64,000 nucleotides of DNA from Chryseobacterium sp. R2A-55 (GTDB taxonomy: Bacteria; Bacteroidota; Bacteroidia; Flavobacteriales; Weeksellaceae): contig NZ_JACBFP010000001.1 in the NCBI RefSeq assembly GCF_021401085.1, positions 434,001 through 498,000 on the forward strand. Reading direction: 5' to 3'. Within the stretch, counting starts at the first letter, position 1; the number at the start of each line of letters is the position of its first letter. The position numbers were made by a program, and so were the translations under genes. Below are positions 26,653 to 35,536 of the stretch, in pieces. Under the pieces are notes generated by a model. The model was not told the DNA's origin. It was given only the letters and a program-made list of their open reading frames with translations, and searched no databases.

Positions 26653-26934
26653 ATGAGCAACTTAGAGATGTGGGAAGTTTTCATCCAAACAAAGCCGGGA
26701 CTTTCACACAAACACGCAGGAACAGTGCAGGCAGCAACCGCAGAAATGGCGCTGCAAAACGCAAGAGACGTTTATACCAGAAGAATGGAAGGAACCTCAA
26801 TCTGGGTAGTTCCGAGTAAATATGTGGTGACTTCTGAAGGTGTGGATAAAGAAGCGTTCTTTGATCCAGCCGACGATAAACTATACCGCCATCCGACTTT
26901 CTATGAGATTCCGAATGATGTGAAAAACATGTAG
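26653..26934 (+). CDS. paaB: Phenylacetyl-CoA epoxidase subunit PaaB
   Basis: A 93-residue small subunit of the multicomponent ring-1,2-epoxidase for phenylacetyl-CoA. WEVFIQTKPGLSHKHAGTVQA, MALQNARDVYTRR and SIWVVPSKYV are characteristic. In the complex PaaB bridges PaaA/PaaC trimers. It heads the local series paaB-paaC-paaD-paaG-paaH-paaI. The catalytic subunit gene paaA is absent immediately upstream. Confidence 0.93.
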   Translation: MSNLEMWEVFIQTKPGLSHKHAGTVQAATAEMALQNARDVYTRRMEGTSIWVVPSKYVVTSEGVDKEAFFDPADDKLYRHPTFYEIPNDVKNM

Positions 26935-27011
26935 AACAGACCCGAGACGATGAGACAAGAAACCCGAGAAGGTCTCTATGCTCCACGCTCCTAATCTCTT
27001 ATCTCAAATCA

Positions 27012-27761
27012 ATGAACCCATTATACAACTACCTTTTAAAACTCGCCGATGACACTTTGATTTTTGGTCAAAGGTTGGGCGAACTCTGCGGAAAAGGACC
27101 TTATCTGGAAGAAGACATCGCATTAACGAATATCGCGCTGGATTATTTGGGACAAAGCAACAACCTTTTCAAATACGCCGCCAAAGTACAGAATCTGGGA
27201 AAAACCGAAGACGATTTGGCCTTCCTGCGATTGGAAAAAGAATATCTGAATTGCCAACTTTCCGAACTTCCGAACGGCGATTATGCGAACACCATTCTGA
27301 AAGTTTATTTCTTCGCTGTTTACCAAAAAATTCTTTATACCGAATTAATGAAAAGCAGCGATGAGCAAATTGCTGCCATCGCCGAAAAATCGTTGAAAGA
27401 AGTAAAATACCATTATACCCATGCTTCGACTTGGGTTAAAATGTTTGCGGGCGGAACCGAAGAAAGTGAAACCCGGCTCCAAAATGCAGTGGAAAATCTT
27501 TGGGAATACACCGCTGGAATTTTCGCGGAAACCGCCGGTGAAGAAGATTTGGTGAAACTTGACATTGCTCCTGACTCCAAAATTTTGTACGAAGATTGGA
27601 AAAAAGTAGTTGCCAAAGATTTCGCCGATTTCGGAATTGCCATTCCCGAAAGCGAGTTTATGCAGAAAGGCTCCCGAACCGGTTACCACACGGAATATTT
27701 CGGATATATCCTTTGCGAATTGCAGTATATGCAGCGGACTTATCCGGATTGTGTTTGGTAA
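27012..27761 (+). CDS. paaC: Phenylacetyl-CoA epoxidase subunit PaaC
   Basis: A 249-residue ferritin-like structural subunit that pairs with PaaA. LADDTLIFGQRLGELCGKGPYLEEDIAL-type opening, ALDYLGQSNNLFKYAAK, and KEVKYHYTHASTWVKMFAGGTEES match the family. PaaC keeps the fold but not the di-iron centre. The 77-bp gap before it is purine-rich and non-coding. Confidence 0.93.
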   Translation: MNPLYNYLLKLADDTLIFGQRLGELCGKGPYLEEDIALTNIALDYLGQSNNLFKYAAKVQNLGKTEDDLAFLRLEKEYLNCQLSELPNGDYANTILKVYFFAVYQKILYTELMKSSDEQIAAIAEKSLKEVKYHYTHASTWVKMFAGGTEESETRLQNAVENLWEYTAGIFAETAGEEDLVKLDIAPDSKILYEDWKKVVAKDFADFGIAIPESEFMQKGSRTGYHTEYFGYILCELQYMQRTYPDCVW

Positions 27762-27775
27762 AAAGTAATTGAACA

Positions 27776-27831
27776 ATGTGCTGATTTGAAAATGAAAATG
27801 CTCAAATGGATCCATTTTCAAATCAGCACAT
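27776..27831. repeat. Perfect 19-bp inverted repeat between paaC and paaD
   Basis: Arms 27776-27794 (ATGTGCTGATTTGAAAATG) and 27813-27831 are exact reverse complements around an 18-nt loop. No T-run follows. In the paa transcript this would fold into a very stable hairpin inside the operon. Confidence 0.85.
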
Positions 27832-27868
27832 AAACACATTCTCAATTTAACCCAGTTTCCCTATCATT

Positions 27869-28333
27869 TTGAATCATCTCTTAGAACTCCTTTCCCAAAT
27901 TCCTGATCCCGAAATTCCCGTTATCAATATTGTGGAATTGGGAATTGTGCGGGACGCGAAAATGATTTCGGAAAATGAGGCGGAAATCGTGATCACGCCT
28001 ACTTATTCGGCTTGTCCGGCTATGTTTAATATTGAGGAAGACATCATTAAGCTTTTTAGAGAAAATGGAATTTCCGCAAAAGTGATCACGAAAATTTCCC
28101 CGGTTTGGACCACCGATTGGATGAACGATGAAGCACGGGAAAAACTTCGGGACTATGGCATCACACCACCAGAAAAAGGTGCGAATGAAAACCATTTGAA
28201 CGTGCCGAAAAAATGTCCGAGATGCGGATCAGAAAACACCCGCGAAATCAGCAGGTTTGGTTCCACTTTATGCAAAGCAACTTATCAGTGCAACAACTGT
28301 TTGGAGCCTTTTGATTATTTTAAATGTCACTAA
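27869..28333 (+). CDS. paaD: PaaD, epoxidase maturation/Fe-S protein
   Basis: A 154-residue protein with an N-terminal MIP18/DUF59 domain (IPDPEIPVINIVELGIVR, TPTYSACPAM) and a C-terminal zinc-ribbon-like part CPRCGS...CNNCLEPFDYFKCH. PaaD helps mature the PaaE or epoxidase cofactors. The apparent start is TTG at 27869; the next in-frame ATG would remove the conserved DUF59 opening. It follows the 19-bp hairpin by 37 nt. Confidence 0.88.
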   Translation: MNHLLELLSQIPDPEIPVINIVELGIVRDAKMISENEAEIVITPTYSACPAMFNIEEDIIKLFRENGISAKVITKISPVWTTDWMNDEAREKLRDYGITPPEKGANENHLNVPKKCPRCGSENTREISRFGSTLCKATYQCNNCLEPFDYFKCH

Positions 28334-28411
28334 GGTGATGAGATGATTTGAAGATGGGAACCAACACTATTCTGAACATAACAGTTTTTATTTTAAATAG
28401 CATTAAAACTT

Positions 28412-28419
28412 TATATTTG
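28412..28419 (+). promoter_or_regulatory. Possible internal promoter before paaG
   Basis: TATATTTG matches TAnnTTTG and lies 45 bp before the paaG start, within the 130-bp gap after paaD. No clear -33 TTG was seen. Confidence 0.4.
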
Positions 28420-28463
28420 TTAAAGTCCGCATTAACACAGTATCAAACTACCACATCAATATT

Positions 28464-29261
28464 ATGTACACCCAACTCGAGATAGAATCCCATTTTGACG
28501 GGAAATTGCAAATCGCTTATCTGAATGACGAAAAAACGTATAACAGTTTAAATAAAACTTTACTTTCCGAACTTCGAAGCTTTGTTCATGATGGAAGCAG
28601 AAACGAGAACATCCGAAGTCTTGCGATTTCCGGTCGTGGAAAAGCTTTCTGCTCTGGACAGAATTTAAAAGATGCCATGTCTTTCAGCGATCCTGATGAG
28701 GAGCGCGTGATCCAGAGGATGGTGATCGATTATTATAATCCTTTGGTAAAGGAAATTGCAAATTGCAGAAAACCGGTTGTTTCATTAGTCAATGGTCCTG
28801 CAGTGGGAGCAGGCGCAATGTTGGCGCTGATCTGTGATCTTGCATTGGCCAAGGAATCCTCTTATTTTTCGCAGGCATTTGTAAATATTGGCTTAATTCC
28901 AGACACCGGCGGAACCTATTGGCTGCCGAAGCTTTTGGGAAGACAGCAGGCGAATTATCTGGCGTTTACCGGAAAAAAAATATCAGCGGTAGAAGCTAAA
29001 AATTTGGGATTAATTGCCGATGTTTTTGAAGATGAAAATTTCATGGTGAATGCCATGGGAATTTTGGAACAAATCTCTAATTTGCCCACAAAAGCAATTG
29101 CGCTTACCAAAAAAGCATTCAACGAATCTTATGAAAACAGTTTAAGTAAACAGCTTGATATCGAAGGAATATTGCAGCAGGAAGCTGCAGAATCAGAAGA
29201 TTTCATGGAGGGAGTAACTGCATTTTTGGAAAAGAGGAAGCCCGAATATAAAGGAAGATAA
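28464..29261 (+). CDS. paaG: Enoyl-CoA hydratase/isomerase, PaaG-like
   Basis: A 265-residue crotonase. The oxyanion-hole segments are SGRGKAFCSGQNLKDAM near 60 and GPAVGAGAMLALICDLALA near 113; NIGLIPDTGGTYWLPKLLGR follows with the acidic residue expected of PaaG, the 1,2-epoxyphenylacetyl-CoA isomerase (oxepin-CoA forming). The position between paaD and paaH supports PaaG over a PaaF-type hydratase. Confidence 0.87.
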   Translation: MYTQLEIESHFDGKLQIAYLNDEKTYNSLNKTLLSELRSFVHDGSRNENIRSLAISGRGKAFCSGQNLKDAMSFSDPDEERVIQRMVIDYYNPLVKEIANCRKPVVSLVNGPAVGAGAMLALICDLALAKESSYFSQAFVNIGLIPDTGGTYWLPKLLGRQQANYLAFTGKKISAVEAKNLGLIADVFEDENFMVNAMGILEQISNLPTKAIALTKKAFNESYENSLSKQLDIEGILQQEAAESEDFMEGVTAFLEKRKPEYKGR

Positions 29262-29349
29262 AATTAATGTGACCATGAACCAATGTATTGATTGATCCAT
29301 AATTTATGCATTGAAATGGTTACTTTGACATAAAATATAGTGTTAAATT

Positions 29350-30486
29350 ATGGTAGTAGGAATCATCGGCTCCGGAACGATGGGCATCGGAATTGCGCAA
29401 GTTGCGGCAACTTCCGGTTGCGATGTTTTTTTGTTTGACGCCAATTCAACTCAAACTGAAAAAGCGTTGCTGAATTTGCAAAAAACTTTAGATCAATTGG
29501 TCGGAAAACAGAAAATTTCCCTTGAGAAAAGTAGAATGATTTTCAGCAGAATAAAATGCTGCACCGAACTTTCTGATTTTATAGATTGTGATTTGGTGAT
29601 TGAAGCCATCATTGAAAACAAAGAAATCAAAACAAAAGTTTTTCAGAATCTGGAAGAAATCGTTTCTGACCAATGTATTATTTCCAGCAATACTTCTTCT
29701 ATTTCGATTACTTCCCTTTCTTCGGAACTGAAGAATCCGGAACGTTTTATTGGAATCCACTTTTTCAATCCGGCTCCACTGATGCCTTTGGTGGAGATCA
29801 TTCCAGGACTTTTAACCGAAAAAAAACTGGCGAGGAAAATTTATTCTTTAATGGAAAGTTGGGGAAAAATTCCCGTGATTGCCAAAGATGTTCCCGGATT
29901 TATCGTGAACCGAATTGCGCGACCATTTTATGGCGAAGCTTTGAGAATCGCCGAAGAAAACATAGCCACTCCGGAACAGATCGACGATGCGATGCGGACT
30001 TTGGGAAATTTCAGGATGGGACCTTTTGAACTGATGGATTTGATTGGAATTGATGTGAATTTTTCCGTTACGAAAACCGTTTACACCGATTATTTCTACG
30101 ACCCGAAATACAAACCTTCCCTACTCCAACAAAGAATGGCGGAAGCAAAACTCCTGGGAAGAAAAACCGGAAAAGGGTTTTATGATTATTCCGAAAATGC
30201 TGAAAAACCAACTCCCGAAAAAGACGGCGAACTGTACCAAACCATTTTTGACCGGATTATTTCCATGCTCATCAACGAAGCGGTGGAAGCAAAAAGGTTG
30301 GGAATCGCGAATGACGAAGACCTCGAACTGGCGATGCAAAAAGGCGTGAATTATCCGAAAGGATTATTGGCGTGGGGATTTGAAATCGGCTACGGAAAAA
30401 TTTCGGAAACGCTGCAGAAATTGTACGAGGAATATCAGGAGGAAAGGTATCGCCAAAGTCCGCTGCTTAGAGGAATGGAGAATTAA
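29350..30486 (+). CDS. paaH: 3-Hydroxyacyl-CoA dehydrogenase, PaaH-like
   Basis: A 378-residue NAD-dependent enzyme that oxidises 3-hydroxyadipyl-CoA in phenylacetate degradation. The N-terminal Rossmann motif is GIIGSGTMGIGIAQVAA; SNTSSISITSL and HFFNPAPLMPLVEII (catalytic His) follow, then DVPGFIVNRI and two C-terminal helical 3HCDH domains (second ends FEIGYGKISETLQKL). Length fits PaaH. A weak inverted repeat at 29281-29313 lies in the gap before it. Confidence 0.88.
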   Translation: MVVGIIGSGTMGIGIAQVAATSGCDVFLFDANSTQTEKALLNLQKTLDQLVGKQKISLEKSRMIFSRIKCCTELSDFIDCDLVIEAIIENKEIKTKVFQNLEEIVSDQCIISSNTSSISITSLSSELKNPERFIGIHFFNPAPLMPLVEIIPGLLTEKKLARKIYSLMESWGKIPVIAKDVPGFIVNRIARPFYGEALRIAEENIATPEQIDDAMRTLGNFRMGPFELMDLIGIDVNFSVTKTVYTDYFYDPKYKPSLLQQRMAEAKLLGRKTGKGFYDYSENAEKPTPEKDGELYQTIFDRIISMLINEAVEAKRLGIANDEDLELAMQKGVNYPKGLLAWGFEIGYGKISETLQKLYEEYQEERYRQSPLLRGMEN

Positions 30487-30548
30487 TAAATCGAATTCTC
30501 TGAAAGTTTACACTCAAAAAAACTCCCAACACAATTACTAAACCACTC

Positions 30549-30965
30549 ATGAAGACCCCCTTCGAACTCGCCCAATACATGCTCAATCAAGACCATTTCT
30601 CGCAATGGATGGGAATCAAACTCATCGAAGTACGCGAAAAATACTGCCTCATCGAAATGCCGGTGAAAAAAGAAATGATCAACGGACTGAAAACCGTTCA
30701 CGGCGGCGTTACTTTTTCGCTCGCCGATTCGGCGTTGGCTTTTTCGAGCAATAACACGAATGACGCTTCCGTGGCGCTGAACTGCATCATGAATTTCACG
30801 AAAGCGGTGAGATTAGGCGACACTTTGACCGCTGAAAGCATTCTGATTTCCGATACCCGGAAAACCGGCGTTTATGACATTTCCATCACCAACCAACACA
30901 AAGTTCTGGTAGCGACTTTTCGGGGAACGGTGTATAAGATCGATAAGAAAGTGACGGAGTTGTAA
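30549..30965 (+). CDS. paaI: Hotdog thioesterase PaaI
   Basis: A 138-residue hotdog acyl-CoA thioesterase, thought to rescue CoA trapped as ring-hydroxylated phenylacetyl-CoA. TVHGGVTFSLADSALAFSSN carries the catalytic Asp; LNCIMNFTKAVRLGDTLTAES is the second strand-rich half. It closes the local paa series; paaA, paaE, paaJ, paaK and paaZ are not in the window. Confidence 0.88.
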   Translation: MKTPFELAQYMLNQDHFSQWMGIKLIEVREKYCLIEMPVKKEMINGLKTVHGGVTFSLADSALAFSSNNTNDASVALNCIMNFTKAVRLGDTLTAESILISDTRKTGVYDISITNQHKVLVATFRGTVYKIDKKVTEL

Positions 30966-31012
30966 AGTAATTCTTAATTTAATATTTTTTGAAAAATTTT
31001 TTGTACCAGATT

Positions 31013-32077
31013 ATGAAGGAGAAATATACATTGATTTTCTTTTTAGTTTTCATTAGCATTAAATCCCAGATCACTTCGCAGGAAATTGTTGGAGATTGGA
31101 CGAAAGTGAAAATGAGAACGCTTGACGGAAGCAAAGATTTGAATGAAGGGTACGTCAGAGAGAAATATTATGGTTGGAAGATCACAAGCTCAAAATTATG
31201 TTTTCGAAATTATCCCTTGAGTTCAGAACCAAATAATTGTGTAGATTATACGTTGAACAATAATCTTTTGGTGAATTCTCCTGATTCGGGCTATATGATC
31301 GATAAAATTACCAGTGATTCCTTAATTGTTTATGAAAGCATTAAAGGTAAAACCGAAAAAGATAAAATACAAAAAATTTGGTTTGTAAAATCATCAAAAA
31401 TACTGAAAGACAATATCGAAAAACATCAGAATGATTCAGTTTTGATTGCAACCCCGAACTTCACTCCAACTGTAAGAAGATCTTATAATTCCGAAATCGA
31501 AAAAAAATTATTAACATCATCATTTCCAAGATTTACTGCTAAAGGAAACATACTAATAAGTCCAAAGTTGAAAAAAGTTGAATTCCAAATCGACAACAAA
31601 AAATTCGAAAATGACAAAAAGTTCCTCATACTCAAAAACGCTGTAGAAAACAGTTTTGATAATTGGGATCTCACTAATTTTAATTCTTTTAGCAAAATAA
31701 TAATTCCATTAGTCTTTGAAAGCATGGAAGAAAAATCTGCAACTGGGATCTTTTCAAGGGTGGAGATGTATTATTTCATGGATGACGTGAGTGATATTCC
31801 AAAAGTTTACGGTCCAAAATTAGAAGACCTTGAAAAAGCGCGAGAAAAATTTGAAAAAGCGATTGCATATCTTAAAGACAAAAAATATCCGCAGGCGATT
31901 GAAAACTTCAATAAAGGGTTCGAACTTAATCCAGCAAAAGTCGATGCATTATATAATATTGTCTCGATTTATTCTTTCTTGAAGGATAAAGAAAATATGT
32001 GTTCCACATTGAAAAGACTAAAAGATTTAGAACAAACTGCTGGCACCAAACTATATGACGCTTATTGTATAAAATAA
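31013..32077 (+). CDS. Secreted hypothetical protein with C-terminal TPR
   Basis: About 354 residues from the ATG at 31013 (MKEKYTLIFFLVFISIKS is a signal peptide; the frame is open from a TTG at 30989). The middle part (AKGNILISPKLKKVEFQIDNK, VENSFDNWDLTNFNSFSKIIIPLVFE) resembles envelope proteins of the TonB-energy-partner type in general shape only. The C-terminus holds one or two TPR units (FEKAIAYLKDKKYPQAIENFNKG). Function is unknown. Confidence 0.65.
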   Translation: MKEKYTLIFFLVFISIKSQITSQEIVGDWTKVKMRTLDGSKDLNEGYVREKYYGWKITSSKLCFRNYPLSSEPNNCVDYTLNNNLLVNSPDSGYMIDKITSDSLIVYESIKGKTEKDKIQKIWFVKSSKILKDNIEKHQNDSVLIATPNFTPTVRRSYNSEIEKKLLTSSFPRFTAKGNILISPKLKKVEFQIDNKKFENDKKFLILKNAVENSFDNWDLTNFNSFSKIIIPLVFESMEEKSATGIFSRVEMYYFMDDVSDIPKVYGPKLEDLEKAREKFEKAIAYLKDKKYPQAIENFNKGFELNPAKVDALYNIVSIYSFLKDKENMCSTLKRLKDLEQTAGTKLYDAYCIK

Positions 32078-32108
32078 GATCCGATATAAATTTCTCTTTT
32101 ACAGACAC

Positions 32109-32139
32109 AAAAACTTCAACCCCAATTGAAGTTTTTTTT
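32109..32139 (+). terminator. Terminator after the TPR protein gene
   Basis: AAAAACTTCAA / TTGAAGTTTTT 11-bp stem with a 6-nt loop, running into T-residues. Confidence 0.8.
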
Positions 32140-32193
32140 ATTTCCATGTAATAAATTTCCGACCTTCGTTGTCTTACTATCAGAAACGAAACT

Positions 32194-32706
32194 ATGACTC
32201 ACGAAACATTCAAAGACACGGTATTTTGCCTCAAGGATGAGATGTACCGTTTTGCGAAAAGATTCGTGATGAGCAGTGACGAAGCGGAAGATGTAGTGCA
32301 GGATCTGATGATGAAGTTTTGGCAGAAAAAAGAAGAACTGGCCCAATTCGGAAACCTTAAATCCTATGCACTGAAATCGGTGAAAAACGAGTGCCTGAAC
32401 CGGCTGAAGCACCACGACGTGAAAATGGGTTTTGCAGATTTCCAATTGCACCGAAGTGAGCTTTACCAGATTGAGACCAACAATCTGAAGGAACAGATTA
32501 TCAGCTTCATCAACGGGCTTCCCGAAAAACAGAAAGCCGTGATTCACCTGAAAGATGTGGAGGAATATGAAGTTGCTGAAATTGCTGAAATCCTGGAAAT
32601 GGAGCAGAATGCAGTGCGGGTTAACCTGATGAGGGCGAGAACCAAAATTAAGGAACAAATCCAGAACCTCATGGATTTTGAAAACAGAATGATCGATAAT
32701 TTATAA
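32194..32706 (+). CDS. ECF-type RNA polymerase sigma factor
   Basis: A 170-residue sigma-70 family protein with region 2 (about 10-75: MYRFAKRFVMSSDEAEDVVQDLMMKFW) and region 4 (about 110-160: INGLPEKQKAVIHLKDVE, VAEIAEILEMEQNAVRVNLMRARTKI). It is 5 nt upstream of a membrane protein gene that looks like its anti-sigma partner, and the DUF4252 genes follow, so these are likely its regulon. Confidence 0.9.
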   Translation: MTHETFKDTVFCLKDEMYRFAKRFVMSSDEAEDVVQDLMMKFWQKKEELAQFGNLKSYALKSVKNECLNRLKHHDVKMGFADFQLHRSELYQIETNNLKEQIISFINGLPEKQKAVIHLKDVEEYEVAEIAEILEMEQNAVRVNLMRARTKIKEQIQNLMDFENRMIDNL

Positions 32707-32710
32707 ATGC

Positions 32711-33367
32711 ATGGCCATGAAAAATGAAAAATCCAATGAAAAATACAGTGAAATTTTCAAGGAATTGAAAACCGAGAAAATGAACTGGGATTTCGGGGAT
32801 TTCTTGAGAGAGACTGAAAAAGAAATACCGATCCAGATCATTTCAGAGAAGAAAAGCGCGTCTTTTCCGAAACTGTACATGGTGGCGGCAAGTGTAGTAC
32901 TGCTTGCTTCGCTGGGAGTTTTCTTTAATGAATTCCATAAAAAATCGATCACTGAACAAGACGAAATTGTGAAAAATGAAATCCTGAAACAGAAACCGGA
33001 TTTCGGAAACGGCGAAGAAATCGTGGCAGTGCACACCACGGATTCGCTGAAAATCGATCGAGACAGCATCATCACAGATTCGGCAACAGTAACCAGCGAT
33101 GATGAAATCATGGACAAAATCCTGCCTAGAAGAGGCCGGCTGAAAAAACAGGTTCGGCAGCATTATGTTTCCACACCCCAAAAATCTGCACCCAAAAAAT
33201 CTGCAACACCAGAATATCAATCCAATTACGTGATCATCAACGGACAAAGGATTGAAAGTGAAAAAGAAGCCATCGATCTGACCAAATATTCATTCAGGAT
33301 CCTGTCTGAAAACGTTTCAAAAACGGTGGCGAAAACGGAAGCGATTCCGAATTTCATGAATGAATAA
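32711..33367 (+). CDS. Single-pass membrane protein, probable anti-sigma partner
   Basis: A 218-residue protein with a cytosolic N-terminus of about 60 residues (rich in Lys and Glu), one membrane segment at about 55-75 (YMVAASVVLLASLGVFF) and a periplasmic tail rich in Lys and Ser. Position 5 nt after the ECF sigma gene and topology fit an anti-sigma factor, but no recognised anti-sigma domain is visible. Assignment is by context. Confidence 0.6.
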   Translation: MAMKNEKSNEKYSEIFKELKTEKMNWDFGDFLRETEKEIPIQIISEKKSASFPKLYMVAASVVLLASLGVFFNEFHKKSITEQDEIVKNEILKQKPDFGNGEEIVAVHTTDSLKIDRDSIITDSATVTSDDEIMDKILPRRGRLKKQVRQHYVSTPQKSAPKKSATPEYQSNYVIINGQRIESEKEAIDLTKYSFRILSENVSKTVAKTEAIPNFMNE

Positions 33368-33447
33368 AAATAAATGATATAACAAAAATCGGAGTTGATT
33401 GCCGCTTCGGCTCTATTCGACTCTAAAAAAATAGAAAACCAAACATC

Positions 33448-34710
33448 ATGCAAAAAATCCTAATCATATTCGCCATTTTCTTTTCGCATTTCTTCATTGT
33501 GAATGCGCAGAAAGATAAACTAGACCAATTGTTCGAGAAATACCAGGAATCTGCCGGTGTTACTTCCATCAAGATTGCAAAACCGATGTTCAGCATGCTC
33601 GGTAAACTGAATATCGACGATGCCGAACTTCAGCAGATCAAACCACTTTTGGCAAAAATCAACGGGTTAAAAATCCTGATCGTGGAAAAACCGACTTCCC
33701 CAAAAGGTCTGGAAGGAGACAACCAAAAGCCTTTGATGAACTTCCAAAACCTGAAAAACGATATTACCAATTCCATTAAAAATCTGAAATATGAGGAGTT
33801 GATCACCGTCAACAGCAAAGACAGCAAAATAAAATTCCTCTCTTCTGATGCGACCAACGGAAACCTGGACGACCTGATCTTGAGCATCAATTCCGAAGAC
33901 AACACAGTTCTGATGATGCTCGATGGAAAAATCTCAATGGATGATGTGAACAAACTGATCAGCGAAACTGAAAAATTCTCACAAAGAACCACAGTTACTA
34001 CCGAAAGCATTAGTCCTGCCGGAATAACACAGGTGAGAAATGTAGGAAAGTTCAGCGGAATTGAAGTTTCTTCAGGAATTAAGGTGAACTTTACCCAATC
34101 AAACAACCAATCCGTGACGGTGGATGTGGATTCCGATAAGGCGCAATACCTCATAACCAATGTAGAAAACGGGATTTTAAAGATTTATCTAAAAACAGAC
34201 GGAAACAGAAACATCCGCTTCAAAAAGCTTTTCGTGAATGTGGAAGCGCCGAACCTGAAAAGCATATCCACCAAATCCGGCGCATCACTTTCAACTTTAA
34301 ATGGGATTAATGAAGATGCTTTCACCGTGAATGCCGAATCGGGAAGTGCGATCAACGCAGAATTAAACGGGAATAAAATCACGACCAATGTGGAATCCGG
34401 TGCAACCCTGAAACTGAAGGTGGAAACCAAAGCATTTTCCTTCACCGGAACAAGTGGTTCATCGTCCTCAATTACCGGAAAAAGCGACTCCGCTACCTTT
34501 CAGGTTTCGAGTGCGGCAAGCTGCAATGCGCAAAACCTCGCGTCGAAAACCGTTTCTGCAAATGCGTCTTCCGCAGGAAATGTAAAAGTGAATGCTACAG
34601 AAAACCTTTCCTCCACAACCTCTTCCGGCGGAAGTGTGCGATACGCAGGGAAACCGAATAACTTTTCGTCATCCAACAACAGCGGTGGCTCCACAAAACC
34701 AATTAATTAA
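33448..34710 (+). CDS. DUF4252 plus head-GIN domain secreted protein
   Basis: A 420-residue exported protein: signal peptide 1-21 (ending VNAQ), DUF4252 domain about 25-175 (LFEKYQESAGVTSIKIAKPMF-type opening), then a head-GIN (DUF2807, putative adhesin) domain about 190-385 with VGKFSGIEVSSGIKVNF and repeated short turns such as NAESGSAINAELNG. The Ser/Asn/Gly-rich tail has no clear sorting signal. The two domains are more often separate genes in relatives. Probably controlled by the upstream ECF sigma factor. Confidence 0.82.
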   Translation: MQKILIIFAIFFSHFFIVNAQKDKLDQLFEKYQESAGVTSIKIAKPMFSMLGKLNIDDAELQQIKPLLAKINGLKILIVEKPTSPKGLEGDNQKPLMNFQNLKNDITNSIKNLKYEELITVNSKDSKIKFLSSDATNGNLDDLILSINSEDNTVLMMLDGKISMDDVNKLISETEKFSQRTTVTTESISPAGITQVRNVGKFSGIEVSSGIKVNFTQSNNQSVTVDVDSDKAQYLITNVENGILKIYLKTDGNRNIRFKKLFVNVEAPNLKSISTKSGASLSTLNGINEDAFTVNAESGSAINAELNGNKITTNVESGATLKLKVETKAFSFTGTSGSSSSITGKSDSATFQVSSAASCNAQNLASKTVSANASSAGNVKVNATENLSSTTSSGGSVRYAGKPNNFSSSNNSGGSTKPIN

Positions 34711-34726
34711 AACAGACTTGTTCACG

Positions 34727-34848
34727 CATTAGTCATACGGGTAATACGCCTGATTCTAAAAAGGACGGAAGGATAAATATCAAGACGCTTCCAACAATAG
34801 GTTTTAAATACGACAAAATTTGAGCAGTGAAAACCGATATGACTAATG
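34727..34848. repeat. Separated inverted repeat between the two DUF4252 genes
   Basis: CATTAGTCATA at 34727-34737 and TATGACTAATG at 34838-34848 are exact complements 100 bp apart, bracketing most of the intergenic region. The arms resemble the ends of a small non-autonomous element, but no target duplication was seen. Confidence 0.4.
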
Positions 34849-34875
34849 TGCTAAAAATAAAATCTTAGCAAAACT

Positions 34876-35400
34876 ATGAAAAGAATTATATCATTCTGTC
34901 TGCCTCTAATCCTGATTTTCAGCCTGCAATCCTGCATCGTTTCCAAAAGTCCGAATATAGGATTCTTTGACAATCCTTATTATGATTACAAAGACGCCAG
35001 GTTTGTGAGCATTAATGTTCCGCTCTGGCTTGCGAAACCCTTTGTGAAGAAAGCCTTGCGTGAAGATGGCGAAAGCGAAGAAATCATCGCGATCGTCAAG
35101 AAAATCAGTAAACTCAAAGTAATGACCGTGGAAAACGGAAATAACGAAATGGTCTCAGATTTTGCGAAATACCTCACCAAAAATAATTATGAGGAATGGA
35201 TGACCATTAAGAAAGAAAAGGAAACCATCAATTTCCAGGCGAAACAGAAAGGTGAGGAAATCCGTAACCTATTGATCACCGTGGCTTCCGGATCTAAACT
35301 GGTTTACGTGGATGTGCGCGGCAAATTCACCGCGGAAGACCTCTCACGGGTGATTAATTTCTCTGAAAAGAATGACATGAAAAAACTTGTTTCGAAATAA
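34876..35400 (+). CDS. DUF4252 lipoprotein
   Basis: A 174-residue lipoprotein (lipobox LQSC, Cys19 region) with a single DUF4252 domain; DARFVSINVPLWLAKPFVKKAL and KKISKLKVMTVENGNNE correspond to the DUF4252 part of the gene upstream. DUF4252 has no known function; it recurs beside ECF sigma/anti-sigma pairs in Bacteroidota. A terminator follows at 35426. Confidence 0.82.
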   Translation: MKRIISFCLPLILIFSLQSCIVSKSPNIGFFDNPYYDYKDARFVSINVPLWLAKPFVKKALREDGESEEIIAIVKKISKLKVMTVENGNNEMVSDFAKYLTKNNYEEWMTIKKEKETINFQAKQKGEEIRNLLITVASGSKLVYVDVRGKFTAEDLSRVINFSEKNDMKKLVSK

Positions 35401-35425
35401 CACTCCAATTAATTTAATTGTTTTG

Positions 35426-35456
35426 ATGACCGCAGTACAAGGCGGTCATTTTTTTG
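35426..35456 (+). terminator. Terminator after the DUF4252 lipoprotein gene
   Basis: ATGACCGC / GCGGTCAT stem with an 8-nt loop and a seven-T run. Confidence 0.85.
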
Positions 35457-35536
35457 GGGTTCACTTCGAAAAATTATGATCTAAAACCTGCATATTATTA
35501 GACTTTTGGCTCATTACAAATCAAATAACAGTAGGG

